From assembly GCA_964491375.1 (NCBI GenBank), contig CAZBGL010000035.1, positions 1 through 19,654 of the forward strand: 19,654 nt of DNA, read 5' to 3'. The notes under the pieces were generated by a model. That model was not told the DNA's origin, did no database searches, and saw only the letters and a list, made by a program, of their open reading frames with translations. How positions within the stretch are numbered: position 1 is the first letter of the stretch; each line of letters opens with the position of its first letter. Both the position numbers and the translations under genes were made by a program. This stretch comes from CAZBGL01 sp964491375. GTDB taxonomy: Bacteria > Desulfobacterota > Deferrisomatia > Deferrisomatales > Deferrisomataceae. Below, piece after piece: positions 1-6,569 of the stretch.

Positions 1-1
1 C

Positions 2-175
2 ACCCGTGAGGGGATCCGGCGTTTCAACGAGCTGGGAGCCCGGTCGCTTCCCAGCATCGCCATCGACGGCGAGCTCGTTTTCGAAGCCCTGATCCCCGGT
101 CAGGAGGAGCTCGTCCGGGAGATCCTCCGGCGGGGCGGCCCAGGGGGCGGGGCTCCAGGTACGGAACGGGGGTGA
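2..175 (+). CDS. Thioredoxin-fold protein, C-terminal part (5' end outside window)
   Basis: Only the last 57 residues are visible, in the frame ending with TGA at 173-175. They read as the second half of a thioredoxin or glutaredoxin-like fold: a helix, then the stretch LPSIAIDGELVFEA, which has the cis-proline followed by two short strands, and a final amphipathic helix (PGQEELVREIL). The same pattern (cis-Pro, strand, helix) occurs in the small CxxC protein at 1476-1739, so two thioredoxin-like proteins bracket the genes between them. The active-site part lies upstream of the window, so a CxxC motif cannot be confirmed. The tail is Gly/Pro-rich. The stop overlaps the GTG start of the next gene, which suggests translational coupling. 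Family assignment is by pattern only. Confidence 0.6.
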   Translation, partial: TREGIRRFNELGARSLPSIAIDGELVFEALIPGQEELVREILRRGGPGGGAPGTERG

Positions 176-1167
176 GCATGTACCTCGAGGACGTAACCAT
201 CGAAGGGTTCAAGTCGTTTTCCGAACCCACCACCATGAGTTTCGAGCCGGGCATCGGCGTGATCATCGGGAACAACGGGGTGGGGAAGTCCAACATCCTC
301 GACGCGCTGGTGTGGGCGCTGGGGGAAGGCGACCTCCACCGCCTGCGGTGCCGGCACCGGGAGGACCTTTTCTTCTCGGGCAGCGACCTGTATCCCCCGG
401 CCGATCGGGTGCGTGTGGACCTGGTGTTCCGCGAGACCCCCGAAGGGGACCTGCGCGTGAGCCGCGAACTGTGGCGGGACGGCCGGGAGGGGTTCTGGTT
501 GGGGGGGAACCCCACGGATGCCGACGGGTACCGGGCTGGCCTGGACCGGCTAGGGCTGGCCGGGTGCCCGCGGACCATCATCCGGCAGGAGGGGATCAAC
601 GATCTGCTCCGCATGGATGGTGCCGGTCGGTTCCGGTGGTTCCAGGAGGTGGCGGGCATCCCCGATCCCGGCGAGGCAGCGGCTCGGCTCGCCGGTCCGG
701 TGGCGGAACGGTTTGCCCGCTGCCTGGAGCTGCTCGACCCAAGGCTCGAGGGCCGGCTCCGGGTGGAGGGGGACGGGGCGCCGGAGCTGGAAATCGAGAT
801 GACCTTTCCGGGCGTTTCCCGGTTCCGGCCGTCGCACCAGCTCTCCGGGGGCCAGCAGGCGGTGACGAGCTTGGCTTTCAAGCTGGCCGCATTCGAAGAG
901 GTCGGCAGCCCCCTGTACCTGCTGGACGAAGTGGAGCCGTCCCTCGATTACGCGAACCACAAGTCCATCCAGGCCCTGTTGAAGGATCTGGCCCGTCGGC
1001 GCCAGATCGTGATCATCACCCACCTGCGCACGACCATCGACGTGGCAAACACGGTGCACGGGGTGCGGACCCGGAGGGACGGTTCGTCCTTCATGAAGTT
1101 CTATTTCTTGATGGACGAGAGGATCCTGCGGTTGTTCCGGTGCTCGTGCGCGAGGAACGCGGTATGA
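172..1167 (+). CDS. Minimal SMC-like ATPase (SMC head domain without coiled coil or hinge)
   Basis: The protein is 331 residues and carries the ATPase head motifs of SMC proteins in order. Walker A is GNNGVGKSN (33-41), followed by an SMC-type DALVWALGE (44-52) and REDLFFSGSD (63-72). The Q-loop is IIRQEG (136-141) followed by FQEVAGI (157-163). The ABC signature is LSGGQQ (224-229), Walker B is LYLLDEVEPSLD (248-259), and the H-loop is IITH (281-284). Full SMC proteins have about 1,150-1,200 residues, with roughly 800 of coiled coil and hinge between the N- and C-lobes. Here only about 55 residues (165-220) link the lobes. Start: GTG 172 overlaps the upstream stop; ATG 178 is the alternative. 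The 3' end overlaps the next gene by 4 bases. RecF- or RecN-like ATPases are less likely because the SMC-specific linker motifs are present. The cellular role is unknown; a redox or metal role is suggested only by neighbours. Confidence 0.8.
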   Translation: MSMYLEDVTIEGFKSFSEPTTMSFEPGIGVIIGNNGVGKSNILDALVWALGEGDLHRLRCRHREDLFFSGSDLYPPADRVRVDLVFRETPEGDLRVSRELWRDGREGFWLGGNPTDADGYRAGLDRLGLAGCPRTIIRQEGINDLLRMDGAGRFRWFQEVAGIPDPGEAAARLAGPVAERFARCLELLDPRLEGRLRVEGDGAPELEIEMTFPGVSRFRPSHQLSGGQQAVTSLAFKLAAFEEVGSPLYLLDEVEPSLDYANHKSIQALLKDLARRRQIVIITHLRTTIDVANTVHGVRTRRDGSSFMKFYFLMDERILRLFRCSCARNAV

Positions 1168-1472
1168 GTGTCCGCCAGGCGCAGTACGAGCGGTTGCGAA
1201 GACTGGTGCTCGAGCTGGATCTCCCGATGGCCCGGGTCCACGTGCTCCCGGTCCGTTGCCCCTACTGCGGGAAGTCCGATCGGATCCACGCCCTGACGGA
1301 CCCCGCGTCCGAACGGGGAGTGCCCCCGGACCACAGGACGGAGTACGAGACGTTGTGGAAGGATTTCGGGGGCCAGGGCCTCGGGGTATGCAAATTTTGC
1401 CACCAGCTCGTCCGGGTGGGCCCCGGAGGAACGGCCGCGGGGTTGCTGGACGACGGTGTGGCGGGAGCGTGA
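1164..1472 (+). CDS. Small zinc-ribbon-like protein
   Basis: I do not recognise a named family. The 102-residue product starts at ATG 1164, inside the last codons of the SMC-like gene (ATGA overlap), so the two are probably translationally coupled. It has an Arg/Leu-rich N-terminal helix and two cysteine pairs, CPYC (C32, C35) and CKFC (C76, C79). The 40 residues between the pairs are rich in charged residues (HALTDP, WKDFGG). Two CxxC knuckles at this spacing are typical of a zinc ribbon or a rubredoxin-like metal site. The Ala/Gly-rich tail is probably disordered. Its coupling to an SMC-type ATPase suggests a partner or adaptor protein, which is inference. The open frame continues far upstream of 1164, but that part lies inside the SMC-like gene and is not coding. 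Confidence 0.7.
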   Translation: MSVRQAQYERLRRLVLELDLPMARVHVLPVRCPYCGKSDRIHALTDPASERGVPPDHRTEYETLWKDFGGQGLGVCKFCHQLVRVGPGGTAAGLLDDGVAGA

Positions 1473-1475
1473 ACC

Positions 1476-1739
1476 ATGACACACCCCCTGGTGATCGAGG
1501 TGCTGGGGACCGGATGCCGGAGCTGCGAGCGCCTGTACGAGCACGCGCTCGAGGCGGTGCGGAGGGCCGGTCTGGAAGGACGTGCCGAGGTCCGGAAGGT
1601 GGCCGACATCGACTACTTCGTCCGGATGGGGGTCTACGCCACCCCCGGACTCGTGGTGGGGGGCGAGGTGGTCAGCGCGGGCCGGGTGCCGGACCCGGAC
1701 GAAATCGCCGAGGCGTTGAAGCGAGCGGGGAAGGGCTGA
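1476..1739 (+). CDS. Small CxxC thioredoxin-like protein (MTH895/TM0996 type)
   Basis: The product is 87 residues, the usual length for the single-domain thioredoxin_3 or 'redox-active disulfide protein 2' group. Strand 1 (LVIEVLGTG) leads into the CRSC motif (C14, C17) at the start of helix 1. A second strand follows (EVRKVADIDYFVRMGV), then the cis-proline segment YATPGLVVGGEVVSAG and a final helix (DPDEIAEALKRA). Both cysteines and the cis-proline are present, so it should be able to act as a dithiol oxidoreductase or to hand over a soft metal. There is no signal peptide, so it is cytoplasmic. ATG 1476 follows the zinc-ribbon stop by 3 bases, and its TGA overlaps the ATG of the GTPase. That places it in one transcript with its neighbours. 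Confidence 0.85.
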   Translation: MTHPLVIEVLGTGCRSCERLYEHALEAVRRAGLEGRAEVRKVADIDYFVRMGVYATPGLVVGGEVVSAGRVPDPDEIAEALKRAGKG

Positions 1740-2764
1740 TGGGCGACGCGGGTCACACGGACGTGTTCCTCATCACGGGATTCCTGGGAAGCGGAAAAAC
1801 CACGCTTCTGAACCGCATCATCCAGGGATTCCCCCGGGATCGGCGCCTGATGGTCCTGATGAACGAGTTTGGCGAGGTGGGGATCGACGGCGTACTGCTG
1901 GAAGGGGAAGACCTGGACGTGCTGGAGATCAGCAAGGGGTCCATCTTCTGCGTGTGCGTGAAGACCGACTTCATCAAGGGCCTCTACGAGATCGCCACCC
2001 GGCACCGTCCCGACGTGCTCGTCATCGAGTCCACCGGCGTGGCCAACCCCACCGATTTGAAGAGGGACCTGCAACTGCCCCTGTTCGGGGGCCGGTTCCG
2101 GTTCCGGGAACAGATCTGCGTGGTGGACGTGGCCACCTTCGCCACCGCCTACGAGGTGTTCGCCTCGGTCGAGAAACAGATCGCCTCGTCGTCGATTTTC
2201 GTGCTGAACAAGGTGGACCTGGCGGAAGCGAACCAGGTGGAAGCGGTCAAAGACCTGATCCGACGCCACCACCCCGACCCGGTCTTTTTCGAAACCACCT
2301 ATGCGGACATCCCGTGGGAACGTTTCTTCTTGGGTGAAAGACCGGCCGGGGACCCAGCACCCGAGGTGCCCAGAGTAGCCCCGGCAGAGCTGGAGCGCCT
2401 GGCCGAGGAGCTCGCGACCGATCCAGACCGCGAGGTGACGGCCCCCGACCGGCTCCTTTCGGCAGTCTGCGCGTGGAAGGGACACACCGAAGCCGACGTG
2501 GCTGCGGCCGTTCGGGACCTTCCCGAAGGGGTCGTGCGGGCCAAGGGGTTCCTCGACGTGGGGGGGGACATCCGGTTGTTCAGTTACGTCCTGGGACAGT
2601 GGAGTCTGGAACCGGCCCAACTTCCGCCCGCCAAGGAGTACTTGATCAATCGGATTGTGGTGATTGGCTCTCCTGAAGCGGTGGGGGCCCTTCCATCCGA
2701 ACAAGGATTCTTGCAAAAGACCACGGTGTTGGATCCCGCCCGGGTCGGCCAGGACGGCTCGTGA
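1739..2764 (+). CDS. CobW/COG0523-family GTPase with altered cysteine motif
   Basis: The 341-residue protein has a G3E-type GTPase domain: Walker A GFLGSGKTT (14-22), the switch segment MNEFGEVGID (41-50), the ESTG motif (97-100) and the guanine-specificity motif NKVD (157-160). Residues from about 260 onward look like the CobW C-terminal domain. COG0523 proteins are metallochaperones or metal-insertion GTPases for Zn, Co, Ni or Fe enzymes. Their usual metal motif is GCxCC; here the corresponding place reads GSIFCVCVK, with C71 and C73 only. That could mark a separate subfamily or a changed metal preference. ATG 1739 overlaps the upstream stop (ATGA-type junction). The cobO gene lies 175 bases downstream, which makes a link to cobalt or corrinoids possible but unproven. 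The frame is open far upstream of 1739, inside other genes, so longer starts were rejected. Confidence 0.88.
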   Translation: MGDAGHTDVFLITGFLGSGKTTLLNRIIQGFPRDRRLMVLMNEFGEVGIDGVLLEGEDLDVLEISKGSIFCVCVKTDFIKGLYEIATRHRPDVLVIESTGVANPTDLKRDLQLPLFGGRFRFREQICVVDVATFATAYEVFASVEKQIASSSIFVLNKVDLAEANQVEAVKDLIRRHHPDPVFFETTYADIPWERFFLGERPAGDPAPEVPRVAPAELERLAEELATDPDREVTAPDRLLSAVCAWKGHTEADVAAAVRDLPEGVVRAKGFLDVGGDIRLFSYVLGQWSLEPAQLPPAKEYLINRIVVIGSPEAVGALPSEQGFLQKTTVLDPARVGQDGS

Positions 2765-2840
2765 GCGCCCTCGCCCTTTTCGAGGTGCCGTAGGCTTCCA
2801 CCGGGCCGCTCGCCTCTGTTTCCTCCTTCGCATTTGCCCT

Positions 2841-2867
2841 GGATAAACGGAGATCGAAGGGATAAAC
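2841..2867. repeat. Direct repeat GGATAAAC x2 in the cobO upstream region
   Basis: GGATAAAC occurs at 2841-2848 and again at 2860-2867, within an otherwise GC-rich 175-base gap (2765-2939) between the GTPase and cobO genes. The copies are 19 bases apart start to start. A regulator site is possible, but I see no well-spaced -35/-10 pair with it. The gap also holds the palindrome GCGCCCGGGCGC at 2882-2893. I did not find the conserved B12-box of a cobalamin riboswitch here. Confidence 0.3.
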
Positions 2868-2939
2868 TCGCCTTTCGGTTTGCGCCCGGGCGCGTGGTCT
2901 TTCGTGCCCGGTGTTCCGTTGCAGATGGGGAGGATGCGG

Positions 2940-3467
2940 ATGGCAGAGCGGATCGGACTCGTAATCGTCCACACCGGCAACGGCAAGGGTAAGACCACCG
3001 CGGCGCTCGGGCTGGCCTTGCGGGCCATCGGGCAGGGGTTCCGGGTGGTGATGCTCCAGTTCATCAAGTCCGGGCGGAACTACGGGGAACTGAACGCTGC
3101 GCGTCATCTTCCCGGACTCGAGATCGTCCCGATGGGCCGGGGTTTCGTGAAGACGAACCCTCATCCACGGGCCGAGGATCTGGAGATGGCACGGACCACG
3201 TTTGAGACTGCGCAGGAGAAGATCCGGTCGGGCGCGTACGACATGGTGATCCTCGACGAGATCAACTATGCTGTTCAGTTTGGGCTGTTGGACGTGCAGG
3301 ATGTTTTGGAGTTGATCCGTTCCAAGCCTCCCGAGGTGCACTTGGTGCTCACGGGACGCAACGCACGGCCCGAGGTGATAGAGGTGGCCGACCTGGTGAC
3401 TGAGATGCGGGAGATCAAGCACCCGTATCAGAAAGGAATCAAAGCCCAGAAGGGGATCGAGTACTGA
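2940..3467 (+). CDS. cobO: Cob(I)yrinic acid a,c-diamide / corrinoid adenosyltransferase (CobO/BtuR type)
   Basis: It transfers the adenosyl group of ATP to cobalt in Co(I) corrinoids, giving adenosylcobalamin or its precursors, in the cytoplasm. The 175-residue product is close to the 175-200 usual for this P-loop family. It shows the modified P-loop TGNGKGKTTAALGL near the N-terminus, then VVMLQFIKSG, the acidic segment VILDEINYA, VHLVLTGRNA, and the family-typical end HPYQKGIKAQKGIEY. ATG 2940 was chosen because GGGGAGG (2927-2933) lies 6 bases upstream; in-frame ATG 2925 and 2934 are less well placed. The gene precedes nrdJ, whose enzyme needs the product of this reaction, so a B12-use module is likely. 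Confidence 0.93.
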   Translation: MAERIGLVIVHTGNGKGKTTAALGLALRAIGQGFRVVMLQFIKSGRNYGELNAARHLPGLEIVPMGRGFVKTNPHPRAEDLEMARTTFETAQEKIRSGAYDMVILDEINYAVQFGLLDVQDVLELIRSKPPEVHLVLTGRNARPEVIEVADLVTEMREIKHPYQKGIKAQKGIEY

Positions 3468-3591
3468 TCCTGGCGGGTTGGGGGAGCAGGGGGTGCAACG
3501 CGTGGATGGTGAAACGTCCTTGGGCCTGTTAAGCATCCCGGCCTCCCAGTGGAAACTGCCGGGAAGCCCTTACCCAGAGGAGGTCGCGCCG
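3468..3591 (+). other. Leader region with possible RNA structure
   Basis: This 124-base gap precedes the small basic gene. It can form a hairpin in which CAGT (3547-3550) and ACTG (3555-3558) close a GGAA (GNRA-type) tetraloop. Below it are CCCGG (3537-3541) pairing with CCGGG (3559-3563), with a five-base bulge on the 5' side, and GGGC (3522-3525) pairing with GCCC (3566-3569). I could not match it to a known riboswitch class, and the cobalamin riboswitch core is not evident. In this GC-rich DNA some pairing is expected by chance. Confidence 0.3.
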
Positions 3592-3726
3592 ATGCCGATC
3601 AGCGAACGCCGACGGGAGCTGAAACGCCGCCGCCACCGGAGGATGAAGCGCCTGAAGGCCCGGATCCGCGAGCTCAAGGCCCAGGCGGCCAAGGCCAAGA
3701 AGAAGAAGGCCCCGAAGACCCCGTAG
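3592..3726 (+). CDS. 44-residue Arg/Lys-rich small protein
   Basis: Function unknown. The protein begins MPISERRRELKRRRHRR and continues as one highly basic helix ending in a Lys/Ala-rich tail with KKKK; almost half of its residues are Arg or Lys. A perfect GAGGAGG ribosome-binding site (3577-3583) sits 8 bases before ATG 3592. That decides the start: the frame is open back to 3478, but the upstream part has no such site and reads as leader. It lies between cobO and nrdJ, 67 bases before the chosen nrdJ start. Short basic proteins beginning MPI-x-ER-x-REL are, as far as I recall, found in other bacteria as uncharacterised DUFs (DUF6800-like is a guess). Such a peptide could bind RNA, ribosomes or DNA. 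Confidence 0.7.
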   Translation: MPISERRRELKRRRHRRMKRLKARIRELKAQAAKAKKKKAPKTP

Positions 3727-3793
3727 CAGGGACCGGGGGCGGCCCCTTCCAGGGCCGGTGGAGGGGCGTGGTGTCCCGCACCCGGAGGCGGAG

Positions 3794-5539
3794 GTGGCCT
3801 ATCCGCGGTTGACGCCCCAGGCGGTGGAACTCCTGGAGCTTCGCTACCTCCAGAGGGGGCCGGACGGGGAGCTGTGTGAGGACCCGGAGGCCTTTTTCTG
3901 GCGGGTGGCCCGAGCGGTGGCGCGGGGAGGGGAGCGCTACGGAGAACCCGTGGAGGCATGGGCCGAGGAATACCATGACCTCCTCCGGAGCCTCTGTTTC
4001 CTGCCCAACTCGCCGGCCCTGATGAACGCGGGGACCCCGCTGGGGCAGCTCGCGGCCTGTTTCGTGCTCCCCTTGGAGGACTCCATCGAGTCCATCTACC
4101 GCACCCTCGCCCACATGGCGGTGATCCACAAGAGCGGGGGCGGGACGGGTTTCAGCTTCTCCCGCCTCCGCCCTCGGGGGGACGTTGTGGCGAGCACGGG
4201 GGGCCGGGCCTCGGGGCCCCTCTCGTTCCTGGAGCTCTTCGACACCTCCACCCGGGTGATCCGCCAGGGCGGACGCCGTCGCGGGGCCAACATGGCGGTG
4301 CTCCGGGCCGATCATCCGGACGTGGTCCCGTTCTGCCGCGCCAAGATCGGAGGGGAGCGGTACAGGAACTTCAACCTGAGCGTGGGGTTCACCGACGCGT
4401 TCGCCCGCAGCTTGGACCGGGACGGGCCGTGGGATCTGGTGAATCCCCGGACCGGAAGCGTCTGGGACCGGGTTCCCGCGCGCCGGGTGTTCGAGGCGAT
4501 GGTGGAGGGGGCGTGGGCAACGGGCGACCCGGGTGCGGTGTTCCTGGATGCGGTGAACCGCGCCAACCCCGTACCCACCCTGGGGCCGATGGAGGCCACC
4601 AACCCGTGCGGCGAGCAACCGCTCCTCCCCTATGAATCGTGCACCCTCGGCTCCCTGAACCTCCCGAGGTTCCTCCGGGCCGACGCCTCCATCGACTGGG
4701 AGGCGCTGGAACGGGCCACCGCGCTCGCCGTTCGTTTCCTTGACGACTGTGTGGAGGTCTCCAGGCCACCGATCCCGGAGATCGGACGGGCCAACCGCCT
4801 GACCCGGAAGATCGGGCTCGGGGTGATGGGGTTTGCGGACCTCCTGATCCGCATGGGCGTGCCCTACGGGTCGCCACGCGCCCGGGAGGTGGGGCGGGAC
4901 GTCATGCGGTTCGTGGAGCAGGCCGCGGTGGAGGCGTCGAGGGCTTTGGGCCGCGTGCGGGGGAGCTTTGGGGCGTTCCACGGGAGCCGGTGGGAGCGAC
5001 AGGGATTCGATGCCATGCGGAACGCCACGGTGACCACGGTGGCGCCCACCGGGTCCATCTCCATCCTGGCAGGCGTGTCCGGGTCGATCGAGCCGCTGTT
5101 CAGCCTGGCCTATGTCCGCCGGATCCACGGCCGGGCGGTGAGCTTCGGCGTCCACCCCGAGCTGGAGCCGCGGCTCAGGGAAAAGGGGATCGATCCGACA
5201 CCGGTGCTGGAACGGGTGCGCGAGGAGGGACGATTGGGGGCGGTGCCGGAGGTCCCCGAGGACCTCAAGCGGCTTTTCGCCACGGCTCTGGAGATCGCCC
5301 CGGAAGATCACCTGGCCGTACAGGCCGCCTTCCAGGCCCATACCCACAACGCCGTTTCCAAGACGATCAACCTGCCGCCCGACTCCCCCCCGGAAACGGC
5401 GGCCCGCATCTTCAGGGACGCCCACGCGATGGGGCTCAAAGGGGTCACTTTGTACCGATACGGGACCCGGCCCGGCCAGCCCCTCGAGATCGGGGACCGG
5501 TGCAACCGATGCGAGGCGGGTGGGGCCGGCGACCCCTGA
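3794..5539 (+). CDS. nrdJ: Adenosylcobalamin-dependent (class II) ribonucleoside-diphosphate reductase
   Basis: It reduces ribonucleotides to deoxyribonucleotides using a 5'-deoxyadenosyl radical from vitamin B12, so it works with or without oxygen. From GTG 3794 the product has 581 residues. Catalytic features are present: the disulfide-forming pair C89 (AACFVLP) and C283 (ESCTLGSLNL), and NPCGEQ, giving N270, thiyl C272 and E274. Also visible are HKSGGGTGFSFSRLRP, QGGRRRGANMA, the phosphate-binding VAPTGSIS, KTINLP, and a C-terminal shuttle pair CNRC (C570, C573). There is no N-terminal ATP cone, so ATP/dATP overall activity control is probably absent. GTG 3794 has GGAGG 5 bases upstream; GTG 3758 would add 12 residues but lacks a clear site. 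It ends 12 bases from the convergent wzz stop. Confidence 0.93.
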   Translation: MAYPRLTPQAVELLELRYLQRGPDGELCEDPEAFFWRVARAVARGGERYGEPVEAWAEEYHDLLRSLCFLPNSPALMNAGTPLGQLAACFVLPLEDSIESIYRTLAHMAVIHKSGGGTGFSFSRLRPRGDVVASTGGRASGPLSFLELFDTSTRVIRQGGRRRGANMAVLRADHPDVVPFCRAKIGGERYRNFNLSVGFTDAFARSLDRDGPWDLVNPRTGSVWDRVPARRVFEAMVEGAWATGDPGAVFLDAVNRANPVPTLGPMEATNPCGEQPLLPYESCTLGSLNLPRFLRADASIDWEALERATALAVRFLDDCVEVSRPPIPEIGRANRLTRKIGLGVMGFADLLIRMGVPYGSPRAREVGRDVMRFVEQAAVEASRALGRVRGSFGAFHGSRWERQGFDAMRNATVTTVAPTGSISILAGVSGSIEPLFSLAYVRRIHGRAVSFGVHPELEPRLREKGIDPTPVLERVREEGRLGAVPEVPEDLKRLFATALEIAPEDHLAVQAAFQAHTHNAVSKTINLPPDSPPETAARIFRDAHAMGLKGVTLYRYGTRPGQPLEIGDRCNRCEAGGAGDP

Positions 5540-5551
5540 GGGTGGGCCCGG

Positions 5552-6532
5552 TCAGCGGGAGGAGGCCCCGGTCTGCCGGCGCCGCCTCGCGTTTTCGACC
5601 CATTCCGCGAAGAAGGCCAGGAACACGCCGAAGAACAGCGACACCGTAAAACCCAGGGCCACGACCAGGGCCCTCTTGGGTTTCACCTCCTCGTCGGACA
5701 CGGCCGGGGGATCGATCATTTCGTAGGCAAAGTGCTCCACGTTCTGGGCCATCATGGCCTTTTCCACCTGTTCCGAAAGGAGGGCCTGGAGCTTGGCCAC
5801 GATCACGGGGTCTGTGGCCTTTTTCAGTTGCTCTTCGGCGAACCGGCGATTCGCCTCGATCTTCTTGAGCTCGTCCTCCTGCACCACCCGGGCGAGTTCG
5901 TCCAGGAACAGGGTCAGGATCTCCTTGGCTTTCTCCGGGTCTTCCCACTCGAAGCTCACCCGGATGACGCCGGCCTTGGCGTCGTTCTTCACCCGGTAGA
6001 TGTCCTCCAGCAGTTCCTCCGCGTCCCATACGTTGGGTACATCCTCCGGGTCCCTCACGTCCCAGGTTTCGCGTTCCGGATCCCACAGGTCCCCAAAGAG
6101 CACGGGGAGGAGGTCGTACTTGGAGACCACACGCTCGATCAGCCGGTGGCTCTTGAGAAGGGCCTCCAGGCGGTTGGCATCGGTGGTGCCCAGGGAGATG
6201 CCCAGGCTCCCCGCGATCTCGGCGCCCAGCCCCCCGAAGGCGGCCAGCGCCGAGGACACCCCCTTTGCCGCCTTCTCCTGGGGCGGGGCGATCACGGCCT
6301 GGGCCCGGTACATGGGTGTGGCCAGGAGCGCGTAGGCCACGGCCAGAGCCGTGCCCAGGAGGACCACCAGCGCGACCCTGCGCCAGCGGCGGCGAAGCAC
6401 GTCGATCAGGTCCAGCAGGTCGATCTCGTCCTCGTCCGGTGGTGGCCAGTAGGGGAAATAGGGCGGAATCGGGCCCCCCACCTCGCCCGGCGGTGCCGGC
6501 CTCGTGGAGTCTGGACGGGGGACGTCGCTCAT
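5552..6532 (-). CDS. Wzz-like polysaccharide co-polymerase / chain-length determinant
   Basis: The 326-residue protein has the Wzz/PCP layout. A Pro-rich cytoplasmic N-terminus (1-35) is followed by the acidic stretch DEDEIDLLDLIDVLRRRW, TM1 at about 53-71, and MYRAQAVIAPP just after it. A long, mostly helical periplasmic domain comes next, then PP-x-V before TM2 at about 288-308, and a basic cytoplasmic tail. It has no C-terminal tyrosine kinase domain, so it resembles PCP1 or kinase-less PCP2 proteins. It would set polymer length and connect the inner membrane to the SLBB exporter. The start is ATG at 6532 with GGAGAG just upstream; ATG 6550 would add six residues. It is the last gene of a three-gene minus-strand operon, 37 bases after the exporter stop. 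Confidence 0.85.
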   Translation of the reverse strand: MSDVPRPDSTRPAPPGEVGGPIPPYFPYWPPPDEDEIDLLDLIDVLRRRWRRVALVVLLGTALAVAYALLATPMYRAQAVIAPPQEKAAKGVSSALAAFGGLGAEIAGSLGISLGTTDANRLEALLKSHRLIERVVSKYDLLPVLFGDLWDPERETWDVRDPEDVPNVWDAEELLEDIYRVKNDAKAGVIRVSFEWEDPEKAKEILTLFLDELARVVQEDELKKIEANRRFAEEQLKKATDPVIVAKLQALLSEQVEKAMMAQNVEHFAYEMIDPPAVSDEEVKPKRALVVALGFTVSLFFGVFLAFFAEWVENARRRRQTGASSR

Positions 6533-6569
6533 GGGTCTCTCCGCAGTCATGTCTGCCCCACGGCAGGGC

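Noticed and set aside
1256..1738. N-terminal extension of the CobW-type GTPase
   Set aside because: The frame is open, but this part overlaps the zinc-ribbon and thioredoxin genes and reads as Arg/Gly-rich noise. The family start (about 10 residues before the P-loop) fits ATG 1739.
3468..3591. Cobalamin riboswitch before the B12-related genes
   Set aside because: GGGAAG and GGTGAAA fragments suggested one, but the conserved B12-box and core order are not recognisable and the region is too short for a typical element. The 2765-2939 gap also lacks them.
3674..5425. A 583-codon minus-strand open frame opposite nrdJ
   Set aside because: Same mirror effect; the class II reductase motifs on the plus strand are complete and the antisense product is Pro/Arg/His-rich without domains.
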